7,765 bases of DNA from PHAA01 sp034678805 (lineage in GTDB: Bacteria > Bacillota > Syntrophomonadia > Syntrophomonadales > Syntrophomonadaceae). The stretch covers positions 1-7,765 of the forward strand of contig JAXDBN010000024.1 of the NCBI GenBank assembly GCA_034678805.1, read 5' to 3'. Under the pieces are notes generated by a model, which was not told where the DNA came from, made no database searches, and was given only the letters and a program-made list of their open reading frames with translations. The position numbers and the translations under genes were made by a program. Below are positions 1 through 5,069 of this stretch, piece after piece (position 1 is the stretch's first letter; each line of letters starts with the position of its first letter).

Positions 1-42
1 TCCGGGGAAGCGAAATTACTGCCGGCAAATATTGCTGCCGGG

Positions 43-72
43 TTGAATAATAACCAAAAGTTATGGTAAAAT
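43..72 (+). promoter_or_regulatory. Candidate sigma-A promoter for the selenoperoxiredoxin gene
   Basis: A TTGAAT box (43-48) lies 18 bases upstream of TAAAAT (67-72). These match the -35 consensus at 4 of 6 positions and the -10 consensus at 5 of 6. Transcription would begin near base 80, leaving a leader of about 50 bases before the first start codon. Upstream, CCGGCA and TGCCGG (22-41) form a 6-bp inverted repeat without a T-run, so it is not a clear terminator. The promoter call rests on box matches alone. Confidence 0.3.
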
Positions 73-131
73 TATCCTTAGGATCGTCTAGCTGGATCCA
101 AGATAAGTCATGCAGGAAGGAGGTCCGTTCA

Positions 132-845
132 ATGCCCGAAGAGTTCAAACCAGGATGTCAACGCCCCGCTATCGTCAAGCCGGCAGTCCCTGCTGAAGCG
201 AATGAAACACCTATTGTAAAGGAGGCGAGCAAACCTATGATCAAGGTGGGTAAACCGGCCCCGGATTTCACTGCCCCCGCTTTTCTTAATGGCAAGTTTA
301 TGAATGTGACCCTATCAGAGTTCAAAGGGAAATGGGTAATACTATGTTTCTATCCAGGTGATTTTACCTTTGTCTGAGCGACAGAGGTCGCAGCAGTTGC
401 TGTGGAATACCCCGAATATCAGAAATTGGGCGCCGAAGTGCTTTCGATCAGCGTGGACAGCGTGTTTGTTCACAAAATGTGGAATGATAACGAGATATCC
501 AAGATGATAGGCCATGATGTTCCCTTTATGATGTGTTCCGATCAGGACGGCAGCATCGGCAAATCCTATGGAATATACGACGAAGACAGCGGGGTGGAGA
601 CCCGCGGCAGGTTCATAATCGATCCGGATGGCAACATCCAGGGCTATGAAGTCCTGACCCCGCCGGTCGGCCGGAATGTCAAAGAGACCGTACGCCAGCT
701 GCAGGCCTTCCAGCTGGTGAGGGATTCGGGAGGAACCGAGGCAACCCCGGCCGGTTGGCGCCCGGGCAAGCAGACCCTGCAGCCGGGACCGGATCTGGTC
801 GGCAACGTATGGAAGGTATGGAAGGTGGAACAGGCCTTCGATTGA
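132..845 (+). CDS. Selenocysteine-containing peroxiredoxin (AhpC/TSA family), TGA at 375-377 read as Sec
   Basis: This is a peroxide-reducing thioredoxin-fold enzyme of the AhpC/Prx1 type, probably cytosolic. One reading frame runs through an in-frame TGA and gives 237 residues. The first half has the family opening VGKPAPDFTAPAF (39-51) and the active-site run FYPGDFTFV (73-81). The TGA falls exactly at the peroxidatic cysteine of the PxxxTxxC motif (P75, T79, Sec82), and the frame continues ATEVAAVA as family members do. Later landmarks are the active-site arginine region TRGRFIIDPDG (157-167) and the tail WRPGKQTLQPG. The usual resolving cysteine of the VCPA motif is absent (ATPA, T205); the other cysteines are C9, C72 and C135. 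The chosen ATG has AAGGAGGT (117-124) 7 bases upstream. A second in-frame ATG at 237 would place Sec at residue 47, the usual family position. The stop is a TGA TGA doublet. Sequencing error or a pseudogene is unlikely because both halves are intact and join in frame. Confidence 0.93.
218..239 (+). promoter_or_regulatory. Internal ribosome binding site and alternative start of the selenoperoxiredoxin
   Basis: AAAGGAGG (218-225) is followed after 11 bases by an in-frame ATG (237-239). Starting here removes a 35-residue Pro-rich leader and gives a 202-residue protein beginning MIKVGKPAPDF, the normal N-terminus of the family. The upstream start at 132 has the better spacing, so both may be used, or the leader may be a real extension. 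Confidence 0.45.
378..404 (+). promoter_or_regulatory. Bacterial SECIS-like hairpin after the Sec codon
   Basis: Directly after the TGA, bases 389-404 can form a 6-bp stem (CGCAGC with GCTGTG, one G-U pair) capped by the tetraloop AGTT (395-398). The loop starts 17 bases after the TGA and has G at its second position. This agrees with the general bacterial rule of a small apical loop with an early G, roughly 16-37 bases past UGA, which binds SelB. A competing 5-bp hairpin GCGAC/GTCGC (378-391) sits closer to the codon and shares bases with the first. The folding was done by eye. Confidence 0.6.
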
Positions 846-875
846 TGATCATCCCAAAATAATGCTTTAGAACTT

Positions 876-915
876 AAAGCCCTCCTGGAGTTTACCTCCC
901 GGGAGGGCTTTTTTT
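876..915 (+). terminator. Intrinsic terminator of the selenoperoxiredoxin gene, probably bidirectional
   Basis: AAAGCCCTCC (876-885) pairs perfectly with GGAGGGCTTT (902-911), and a run of seven T (909-915) follows. On the minus strand the same stem is followed by TTTAAGTTCT, so it may also stop the convergent PAS gene. The last codons and TAA of that gene (892-894) lie inside the hairpin. Confidence 0.88.
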
Positions 916-2166
916 GGCTATCTCCAGCTCCCGGGTGCGCTCCCGGACCATTTCCTCCAGCCGCTGTTCACTTTCACGGAGGGCTTGTTCGGCCAGTTTA
1001 AACCTGGTTATATCTATGATCACCCCGTAGAATCTTACTGGCTGACCTTCCTGGTCATGCTCCGCAAACCCCCGGTTATCAATCCAATGGATAGTACCGT
1101 CCCTCCACAAAAGACGCATCTCATGGGTAAAGTAACCACCCTTGCGGATATTGTTCTCCCTATCCACAAATGCAGCAGCCCGGTCGTCGGGATGGACCCG
1201 CTCCCAGAAGGTCTCCAGCGTAGGTCTTACTTCCCCGGGCTGGTAGCCCACTATACGGTAAAATTCATCGTTACAAGCCGATTCCCCGGTTTTGATATTT
1301 CTATCATAGGTACCCAGTCGTCCTACTGATAGGGCCAGGGAAAGCCATTGTTCGCTTTTGCGCCGCTCATCCTCGGCCATTTTCCGTTTAGTAATATCCC
1401 GCACAGAAGCAATAAAACCTCTGTATTCGTCATAAGGGCCGACCAGCATAGTGGTATTGATGTCCAGATAGATGGTTGCGCCATTCTGAGTAATACAGCC
1501 AATGTCGGTAAAATTATTTTCCCCTAATATCCTGAAACCTCTTTCATTGAATCTCTGCAGAATCCGCGCCTGGTCATCCGGAGCAGCGAATCGCTGAATA
1601 ATGCTGGTGTTTCTTTGCCCCAGGATCTCCTCCCTCGGTACACCAAACATATCCTCGAAGGCCTTGTTGCAATAGGTAATGATGTCGTTTTCATCCACCG
1701 CTGCCACCGCATCGTGAACATTGTCCAGAATCCGGGCCTGGAAAGCCAGTTTCTGCTGGCATTCAACGCTCCCGGACATATCCCGGAAGGTGGCCACCAT
1801 ACCCAGGAACTCACCCTGTTCATCTCTTATTACCTGGGCATGAACATGAGTGGGAACCGGCCAGCCGTCCTGGTGGTATAAAATCATATCGCCGCCGTAG
1901 CTAATCTCCTTCAGGGCCCGGGTGAAAACGTTGTCAATCCCTTCGCCGGGAACCTCGATGCGAAGCAAGTTAACCACATTTTTCCCGGTCGCCTCATCCG
2001 CAGACCAGCCGTAGACCTTCTCAGCCACAGCGTTCCAGTAAGTAATAATGTAGTCATGGTTAATGATAGCTATGGCTTCATGGATGGAAGAGAGAACCTG
2101 CTGCTGTAACCGGTCATTTGCCTTGATAAGAGCAGCCGCTTCCCCGCCGGTTATTGACTTGTCCAT
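892..2166 (-). CDS. Triple-PAS domain sensory protein without an output domain
   Basis: The 424-residue protein has no signal peptide or membrane segment and should be cytosolic. Three PAS/PAC units are visible. The first has AIAIINHDYIITYWNAVAEK with GWSADEATGK. The second has AVAAVDENDIITYCNKAFEDMFG and ends in VRDITKRKMAE. The third is of the PAS_3 type, with HPDDR, LLWRDGTIHWIDNRG and GVIIDITRFKLAEQAL. These are roughly residues 22-140, 143-265 and 270-395. PAS folds bind small ligands or cofactors and mediate partner contacts; no cofactor can be assigned here. The C-terminus is a helical linker, ESEQRLEEMVRERTRELEIA, which in many sensor kinases leads straight into the HisKA domain, but here it ends in KKSPPGR inside a terminator hairpin. 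No GGDEF, EAL, HisKA or HATPase motif is present. It may be a truncated kinase or a stand-alone PAS adaptor. The ATG follows a purine-rich GGGGGGAAGGG site. Confidence 0.9.
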   Translation of the reverse strand: MDKSITGGEAAALIKANDRLQQQVLSSIHEAIAIINHDYIITYWNAVAEKVYGWSADEATGKNVVNLLRIEVPGEGIDNVFTRALKEISYGGDMILYHQDGWPVPTHVHAQVIRDEQGEFLGMVATFRDMSGSVECQQKLAFQARILDNVHDAVAAVDENDIITYCNKAFEDMFGVPREEILGQRNTSIIQRFAAPDDQARILQRFNERGFRILGENNFTDIGCITQNGATIYLDINTTMLVGPYDEYRGFIASVRDITKRKMAEDERRKSEQWLSLALSVGRLGTYDRNIKTGESACNDEFYRIVGYQPGEVRPTLETFWERVHPDDRAAAFVDRENNIRKGGYFTHEMRLLWRDGTIHWIDNRGFAEHDQEGQPVRFYGVIIDITRFKLAEQALRESEQRLEEMVRERTRELEIAKKSPPGR

Positions 2167-2186
2167 TCCCTTCCCCCCTCTTCCAT

Positions 2187-2215
2187 CATATAATGGGGAT
2201 AAATTCGCCAGTAAA
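2187..2215 (-). promoter_or_regulatory. Candidate promoter of the PAS protein gene
   Basis: Read on the minus strand, TTTACT (2215-2210) and TATATG (2192-2187) are separated by 17 bases, each matching the sigma-A consensus at 4 of 6 positions. TATGAT (2190-2185) is a better -10 box but gives 19-base spacing. The leader would be short, about 15 bases, just enough for the ribosome site. The remaining divergent region (2216-2376) is AT-rich and shows no clear operator. Confidence 0.3.
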
Positions 2216-2376
2216 CGACGAAGTCCTTTGATGAAACTTGTCGAAATTTAGCTGCGACCCTTAATTCGGCCGAAAATACTTGTATGGTTAAATAAAATGT
2301 CAGCACAGAAAATTATTTTCCATCGCTTGCAAGGATTACGCATTTTAAATCGTGTTGGTTATAAGAGGAGATAAAC

Positions 2377-2874
2377 ATGGGGTTTTCAATTGAAGACAGT
2401 GACAGAATAGCCGCGGCACTGCAGAAATACTCTGATATGGTATATCGAATCTGTTTCATCTACCTTGGCCGACGGCCTGAAGTGGATGATGTCTTTCAGG
2501 AGGTTTTCCTGAAACTGCTCCAGAAGAGCATCTCCTTTGCGGATGAGGACCATGAAAAAGCCTGGCTCATCCGGGTGACGATCAACCAGTGCAAGGATGT
2601 CACCAGGGGCTTCTGGTGGAAGAGGATCGACCTGGTAGAAAACGCAGAACTGCCTTTGCAGGATGCGGGCGAAAGGGAGATCTTGCTGGTGGTACTGTCA
2701 CTCCCGCAGAAGTACAAGGATGTTGTTTACCTTTACTATTACCAGGAGTACACGGTACCGCAAATGGCACAGCTTCTACAGCGGAGTGAAAACACCATCT
2801 ATTCGCAGTTACATAGGGCCAGGGAACTTATGAGACAAAAATTGGAGGGAAACAGGCATGAAGGATCAATTTAG
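2377..2874 (+). CDS. ECF-type (sigma-70 family group 4) RNA polymerase sigma factor
   Basis: This 165-residue protein has the size and two-domain plan of extracytoplasmic-function sigma factors, which direct RNA polymerase to a small regulon when released from an anti-sigma partner. Region 2 spans about residues 14-78, with YSDMVYRICFIYLG, DVFQEVFLKLL and the 2.4-like helix AWLIRVTINQCKD. Region 4 spans about 101-156, with LSLPQKYKDVVYLYYYQEY and the helix-turn-helix PQMAQLLQRSENTIYSQLHRARE. Region 3 is absent, as expected. The ATG has AGAGGAG (2364-2370) 6 bases upstream. The gene overlaps the next by 17 bases, which implies translational coupling and co-regulation with its presumed inhibitor. 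SigI-type factors, the usual partners of RsgI proteins, are built differently, so this is better called ECF. The regulon cannot be told from the window. Confidence 0.95.
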   Translation: MGFSIEDSDRIAAALQKYSDMVYRICFIYLGRRPEVDDVFQEVFLKLLQKSISFADEDHEKAWLIRVTINQCKDVTRGFWWKRIDLVENAELPLQDAGEREILLVVLSLPQKYKDVVYLYYYQEYTVPQMAQLLQRSENTIYSQLHRARELMRQKLEGNRHEGSI

Positions 2875-3823
2875 GCAAGCCTTAAATCAAATTGAAGCTG
2901 ATGAGGCCCTGGTCAGCAAGACGGAAGCACGCCTCCGCACTGCCCTCGCCCCAGGCCTGCCACCGCGGCAGAATTCAATAACAAGGAGGATTTATGAGAT
3001 GAGGAAATATGCTATTGCTGCCTGTATGGCACTGCTGTTGATTGGCGGCGGATTTGCTTACGCCACCCCGGTTTCATATCTCGGCGTAGACATCAACCCC
3101 AGCGTGGACCTGGGTATAAATGCCCTGGGACGCGTAGTGGAGGTAATTGACTATAATGATGATGGTAAGGCGGTCTTGGAAGGACTCGACCTCGAGAATA
3201 TGAAGGTGGATAAAGCCGTCAAACTGATAGTAGACACTGCGGTCGACCTGGGATTCCTGGAGGAAGACACGGATGTTCAGCTGACCGCGGTCAACGATGA
3301 TGAGGAAGATGCTGATAAACTGCTCAAGAAAGCTAAGAAAGGCACTGATGAAGCCCTGGACGAAAACGATGTTGAAGCTGAAGTTGGCCAGGCGGCCATA
3401 AGCTTGGCCCGCCGTGATGCAGCCCGGGAATATTCAGAGGAAGAAGGCATTCACCTCTCCCCTGGTAAACTGAATCTGATCCAGAAGCTGTGGGAAGCTC
3501 AAAATCCGGACGAAGAACTGACTGCAGATAATTATGATGAGGTTCTGGATCTGGCCCAGGATGAAATGGATAATAGCGATATGACCTATGCCGAGGCTCC
3601 GGTCAAGGAAATTATGAAGGCCATCAAAGCCATCCGGATGGAAGAAAAGTTCGGCACCGACTCTGAAGAAGAAGCCACCGATGAGACAGCTGTCACCCAT
3701 GGCAACTCGGCCAATGCCCCCGGTCAGCAGCTGAAGAACCAGACTGCTACCGATGATGATGACCAGGTATTGCTCCCCAACGGTAAAGTTAAGAAGAACG
3801 GCAAGTCCGCTGACGAGGAGTAA
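2858..3823 (+). CDS. RsgI-like single-pass membrane anti-sigma factor
   Basis: The presumed inhibitor of the upstream ECF factor has 321 residues. The cytoplasmic N-terminus (1-47) has the pattern QALNQIEADEALVSKTEARL seen in clostridial ECF anti-sigma proteins and lacks the His/Cys zinc motif. One membrane segment follows (about 51-69). The outer part starts YLGVDINPSVDLGINALGRV (74-93), the RsgI middle-domain signature. N80-P81 matches the Asn-Pro bond that RsgI proteins cleave by themselves to prepare for regulated proteolysis. GIHLSPGKLNLIQKL (about 200-214) also fits RsgI proteins. The rest is strongly acidic, with no recognisable carbohydrate-binding domain, so the signal is unknown. 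The ATG at 2858 has GGAGGG (2844-2849) 8 bases upstream and overlaps the sigma gene. A well-placed internal start exists at 2999. The family match is from memory of motifs; the anti-sigma role is inferred from the gene pairing. Confidence 0.85.
   Translation: MKDQFRQALNQIEADEALVSKTEARLRTALAPGLPPRQNSITRRIYEMRKYAIAACMALLLIGGGFAYATPVSYLGVDINPSVDLGINALGRVVEVIDYNDDGKAVLEGLDLENMKVDKAVKLIVDTAVDLGFLEEDTDVQLTAVNDDEEDADKLLKKAKKGTDEALDENDVEAEVGQAAISLARRDAAREYSEEEGIHLSPGKLNLIQKLWEAQNPDEELTADNYDEVLDLAQDEMDNSDMTYAEAPVKEIMKAIKAIRMEEKFGTDSEEEATDETAVTHGNSANAPGQQLKNQTATDDDDQVLLPNGKVKKNGKSADEE
2983..3001 (+). promoter_or_regulatory. Internal ribosome binding site and in-frame start within the anti-sigma gene
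   Basis: AAGGAGG (2983-2989) stands 9 bases before an in-frame ATG (2999-3001, Met48). Initiation here would give a 274-residue product whose N-terminus, MRKYAIAACMALLLIGGGFA, resembles a signal peptide with a possible AYA cleavage site. It would lack the cytoplasmic sigma-binding part. Another ATG at 2994 is out of frame and meets TGA two codons later. Confidence 0.4.
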
Positions 3824-3849
3824 GATACGGTAGAAGACCAAACCCCAAG

Positions 3850-3942
3850 CGTTCTTGAAAAAGGCAAACCCGCCGAAAGGCGGGGACGCAAAGCCATGGA
3901 TCTAAGACCGATGAGGTTATGATTGCCAGGTTGCCGGAAGAT
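3850..3942 (+). promoter_or_regulatory. Cyclic di-GMP class I (GEMM-I) riboswitch
   Basis: The conserved core is unmistakable. GGCAAACC (3863-3870) runs into a hairpin CCCGCC-GAAA-GGCGGG, followed by GGGACGCAAAGCC (3883-3895). The second arm holds TCTAAG (3901-3906) and TATGA (3918-3922) around an ACC/GGT stem; this is close to the 11-nucleotide receptor for the GAAA loop, with a C-G to T-A swap that keeps pairing. GCCAGGTTGCC (3925-3935) closes the aptamer. In Vc2 numbering recalled from memory, G20 corresponds to G3863 and A47 to A3890. The G at position 20 argues for c-di-GMP and against the cGAMP variant. Outer limits are approximate because helix P1 is weak. A terminator follows 26 bases later, but no plus-strand gene lies directly beyond. 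Confidence 0.93.
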
Positions 3943-3968
3943 AAACAGCTCGATAGATCAGTTGTTAT

Positions 3969-4010
3969 CAGCCTGCAGTGCAGCGAACGCATTGCAGGCT
4001 GTTTTGTGTT
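3969..4010 (+). terminator. Strong intrinsic terminator after the riboswitch
   Basis: A 13-bp stem (3969-3981 with 3989-4001, one G-U pair) has the loop AGCGAAC and the tail TTTTGTGTT. On the minus strand the stem is followed by ATAACAAC, so it acts only on plus-strand transcripts. It can serve both as the expression platform of the riboswitch and as the terminator of the sigma/anti-sigma operon. Between aptamer and stem, GATAA (3940-3944) can pair with TTATC (3965-3969), which competes only with the first base of the terminator. Whether ligand favours or prevents termination is not clear by eye. Confidence 0.9.
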
Positions 4011-4017
4011 ACTGCAT

Positions 4018-4626
4018 TTATTTCTGCCCTTCTATTTCGGAGGGCTTGACCACCGTGTTAGTCAACTTCTTAAGTACATTGTAGGCTCCCGAGCTTGAAC
4101 CGGACAAGCGGTCCAATTCCGCCTGCAGGGCCTTTTTCTGCTCCAATAACGATTCCATTTCGGTCCCGATTTTGTCTATTTCCTTGGTAAAATGGCGCAG
4201 GTAATCGTCATGTATGCGCCCGACGATCTTCCAGACTACATTCCATACCTCGTTCCAAGCCTGGTCAGGCCACATCTGCGCCAAATTGACCCGTTTTTTA
4301 TGCTTGATCTGCTTGGTTCGCAGGGCTGGTTCCAGGTGCTGATAATTGTAGATGTCATTGTTGATGGGAGGATTTAACGCTTTTACGGCCGCAAAGACAT
4401 GGTCCCAGGCATAATCCCAGGCTTCACCGCCGGTTGCTATCAACGACTTGCGAAATTTGATTTCGGCTGCCGCCTGCTCGTTCAGCAGGACGTTTTTTAC
4501 ATGTTCATAATCGCGTTCAATCTGATCAGGCAGCCTATCCAGCCTATTTATGCGTTTATCGATCTCTTTACCGATATTGAGGATCTCGGTTCTCAGGCCC
4601 TTTACGCTACGCGACTTATTCCCCAC
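4018..4626 (-). CDS. Uncharacterised coiled-coil protein with two Trp-rich repeats
   Basis: The family is not recognised. The 202-residue product starts at GTG (4626-4624), chosen because GGAGGG stands 7 bases upstream on the minus strand. A longer frame from a GTG at 4665 lacks such a site. There is no signal peptide, membrane segment or cysteine. Charged helical stretches flank the protein: about residues 10-60 (EIDKRINRLDRLPDQIERDY) and 140-175 (KEIDKIGTEMESLLEQKKAL). Between them a motif occurs twice: EAWDYAWDHVFAAV (68-81) and QAWNEVWNVVWKIV (122-135), both of the form AW-x3-W-x2-V-x3-V. This suggests an internal duplication forming amphipathic helices with aligned tryptophans. A structural or assembly role is only a guess. 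The gene faces the terminator after the riboswitch. Confidence 0.75.
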   Translation of the reverse strand: MGNKSRSVKGLRTEILNIGKEIDKRINRLDRLPDQIERDYEHVKNVLLNEQAAAEIKFRKSLIATGGEAWDYAWDHVFAAVKALNPPINNDIYNYQHLEPALRTKQIKHKKRVNLAQMWPDQAWNEVWNVVWKIVGRIHDDYLRHFTKEIDKIGTEMESLLEQKKALQAELDRLSGSSSGAYNVLKKLTNTVVKPSEIEGQK

Positions 4627-4704
4627 AATTATTCCCTCCCATGCCGTACTGGTTAAAGACAACACTCATAAATCCCGGGGATTCCGAACCACCTCTGTAC
4701 AAAT

Positions 4705-4713
4705 ATTATAGCA
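4705..4713 (-). promoter_or_regulatory. Extended -10 promoter of the coiled-coil protein gene
   Basis: Read on the minus strand, TGC precedes a perfect TATAAT (4710-4705), an extended -10 element. No good -35 box is found 17 bases away, where AATATA stands, which is common for extended -10 promoters. The leader would be about 70 bases and includes the odd palindrome AATCCCGGGGATT (4671-4683). Confidence 0.5.
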
Positions 4714-4733
4714 CCTTGAAAACCAATTATATT

Positions 4734-4762
4734 ATTTGCAGCCAAATGATTCTGCAAATTTG
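4734..4762. repeat. Nested inverted repeats upstream of the coiled-coil gene promoter
   Basis: ATTTGCAG (4734-4741) and CTGCAAAT (4752-4759) form a perfect 8-bp dyad with a 10-base spacer. Interleaved with it, CCAAAT (4742-4747) and ATTTGG (4757-4762) form a second dyad. The position just beyond the expected -35 region of the minus-strand promoter suits a regulator binding site; the protein is unknown. Confidence 0.4.
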
Positions 4763-5069
4763 GTCTGCCGGATTCGAATACATCGGGTTCAGGCAGCACC
4801 TATAATGTCATCATTCGTATGTAATTTGGCGGCGATATGCCATTTCCTGTCTGAGAGTGTAATCATATTCTAAATACCATTTATTCTTCCTATGTAACCA
4901 AAATATCCTCACCTGAATATTGTAATGTAGAACTTAGCTATTTCCCGATAAGTGTTTTGCCAGCCGAGGATGGTTTCGATTTAGACTATTGCTGACCAGG
5001 AACTTTTCTCCTAAACGTCACCTTCTTTCTTAAGCTAAGTTTAAATTTGGTTAAGGAGGTGTATTAATC
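4763..5069. other. Noncoding stretch upstream of the DUF4489-like gene
   Basis: This AT-rich stretch has stops in all frames and no open frame longer than about 22 codons with a ribosome site. A TATAAT at 4801-4806 (+) has no matching -35 box. CATATTCTA (4864-4872) fits the sigma-K type -10 pattern CATAnnnTA but lacks an AC at the right upstream distance. A leader from either site would exceed 190 bases, and no known riboswitch motif is seen in it. The ribosome site AAGGAGGT (5053-5060) belongs to the gene at 5070. Confidence 0.5.

Noticed and set aside
1..69. Possible C-terminal tail of an upstream plus-strand gene ending at TAA 67-69 (...ANIAAGLNNNQKLW)
   Set aside because: Only 22 codons are visible, no family motif can be seen, and the other plus frames are also open for 14-15 codons.
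402..845. Separate gene starting at GTG 402 after the TGA
   Set aside because: There is no ribosome site upstream, and the sequence is the second half of the peroxiredoxin in the same frame; read-through as Sec explains it better.
985..1329. Open plus-strand frame opposite the PAS gene (and similar ones at 1615-1881)
   Set aside because: These are antisense shadows of the PAS coding region with no ribosome site or recognisable motif.
2327..2354. ECF-like promoter TTGCAA ... CGTG before the sigma gene (autoregulation)
   Set aside because: The spacing (18 between CAA and CGT) is longer than usual and the -35 match is weak; it is left as a possibility only.
3434..3841. Minus-strand frame with hydrophobic stretches opposite the anti-sigma gene
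   Set aside because: It is a shadow of the acidic coding region: GAA/GAT codons read backward give Ile/Phe-rich protein. No start signal.
4801..4869. Short plus-strand ORF of about 22 codons starting ATGTCATCATTC
   Set aside because: No ribosome binding site stands upstream and no coding bias is visible.
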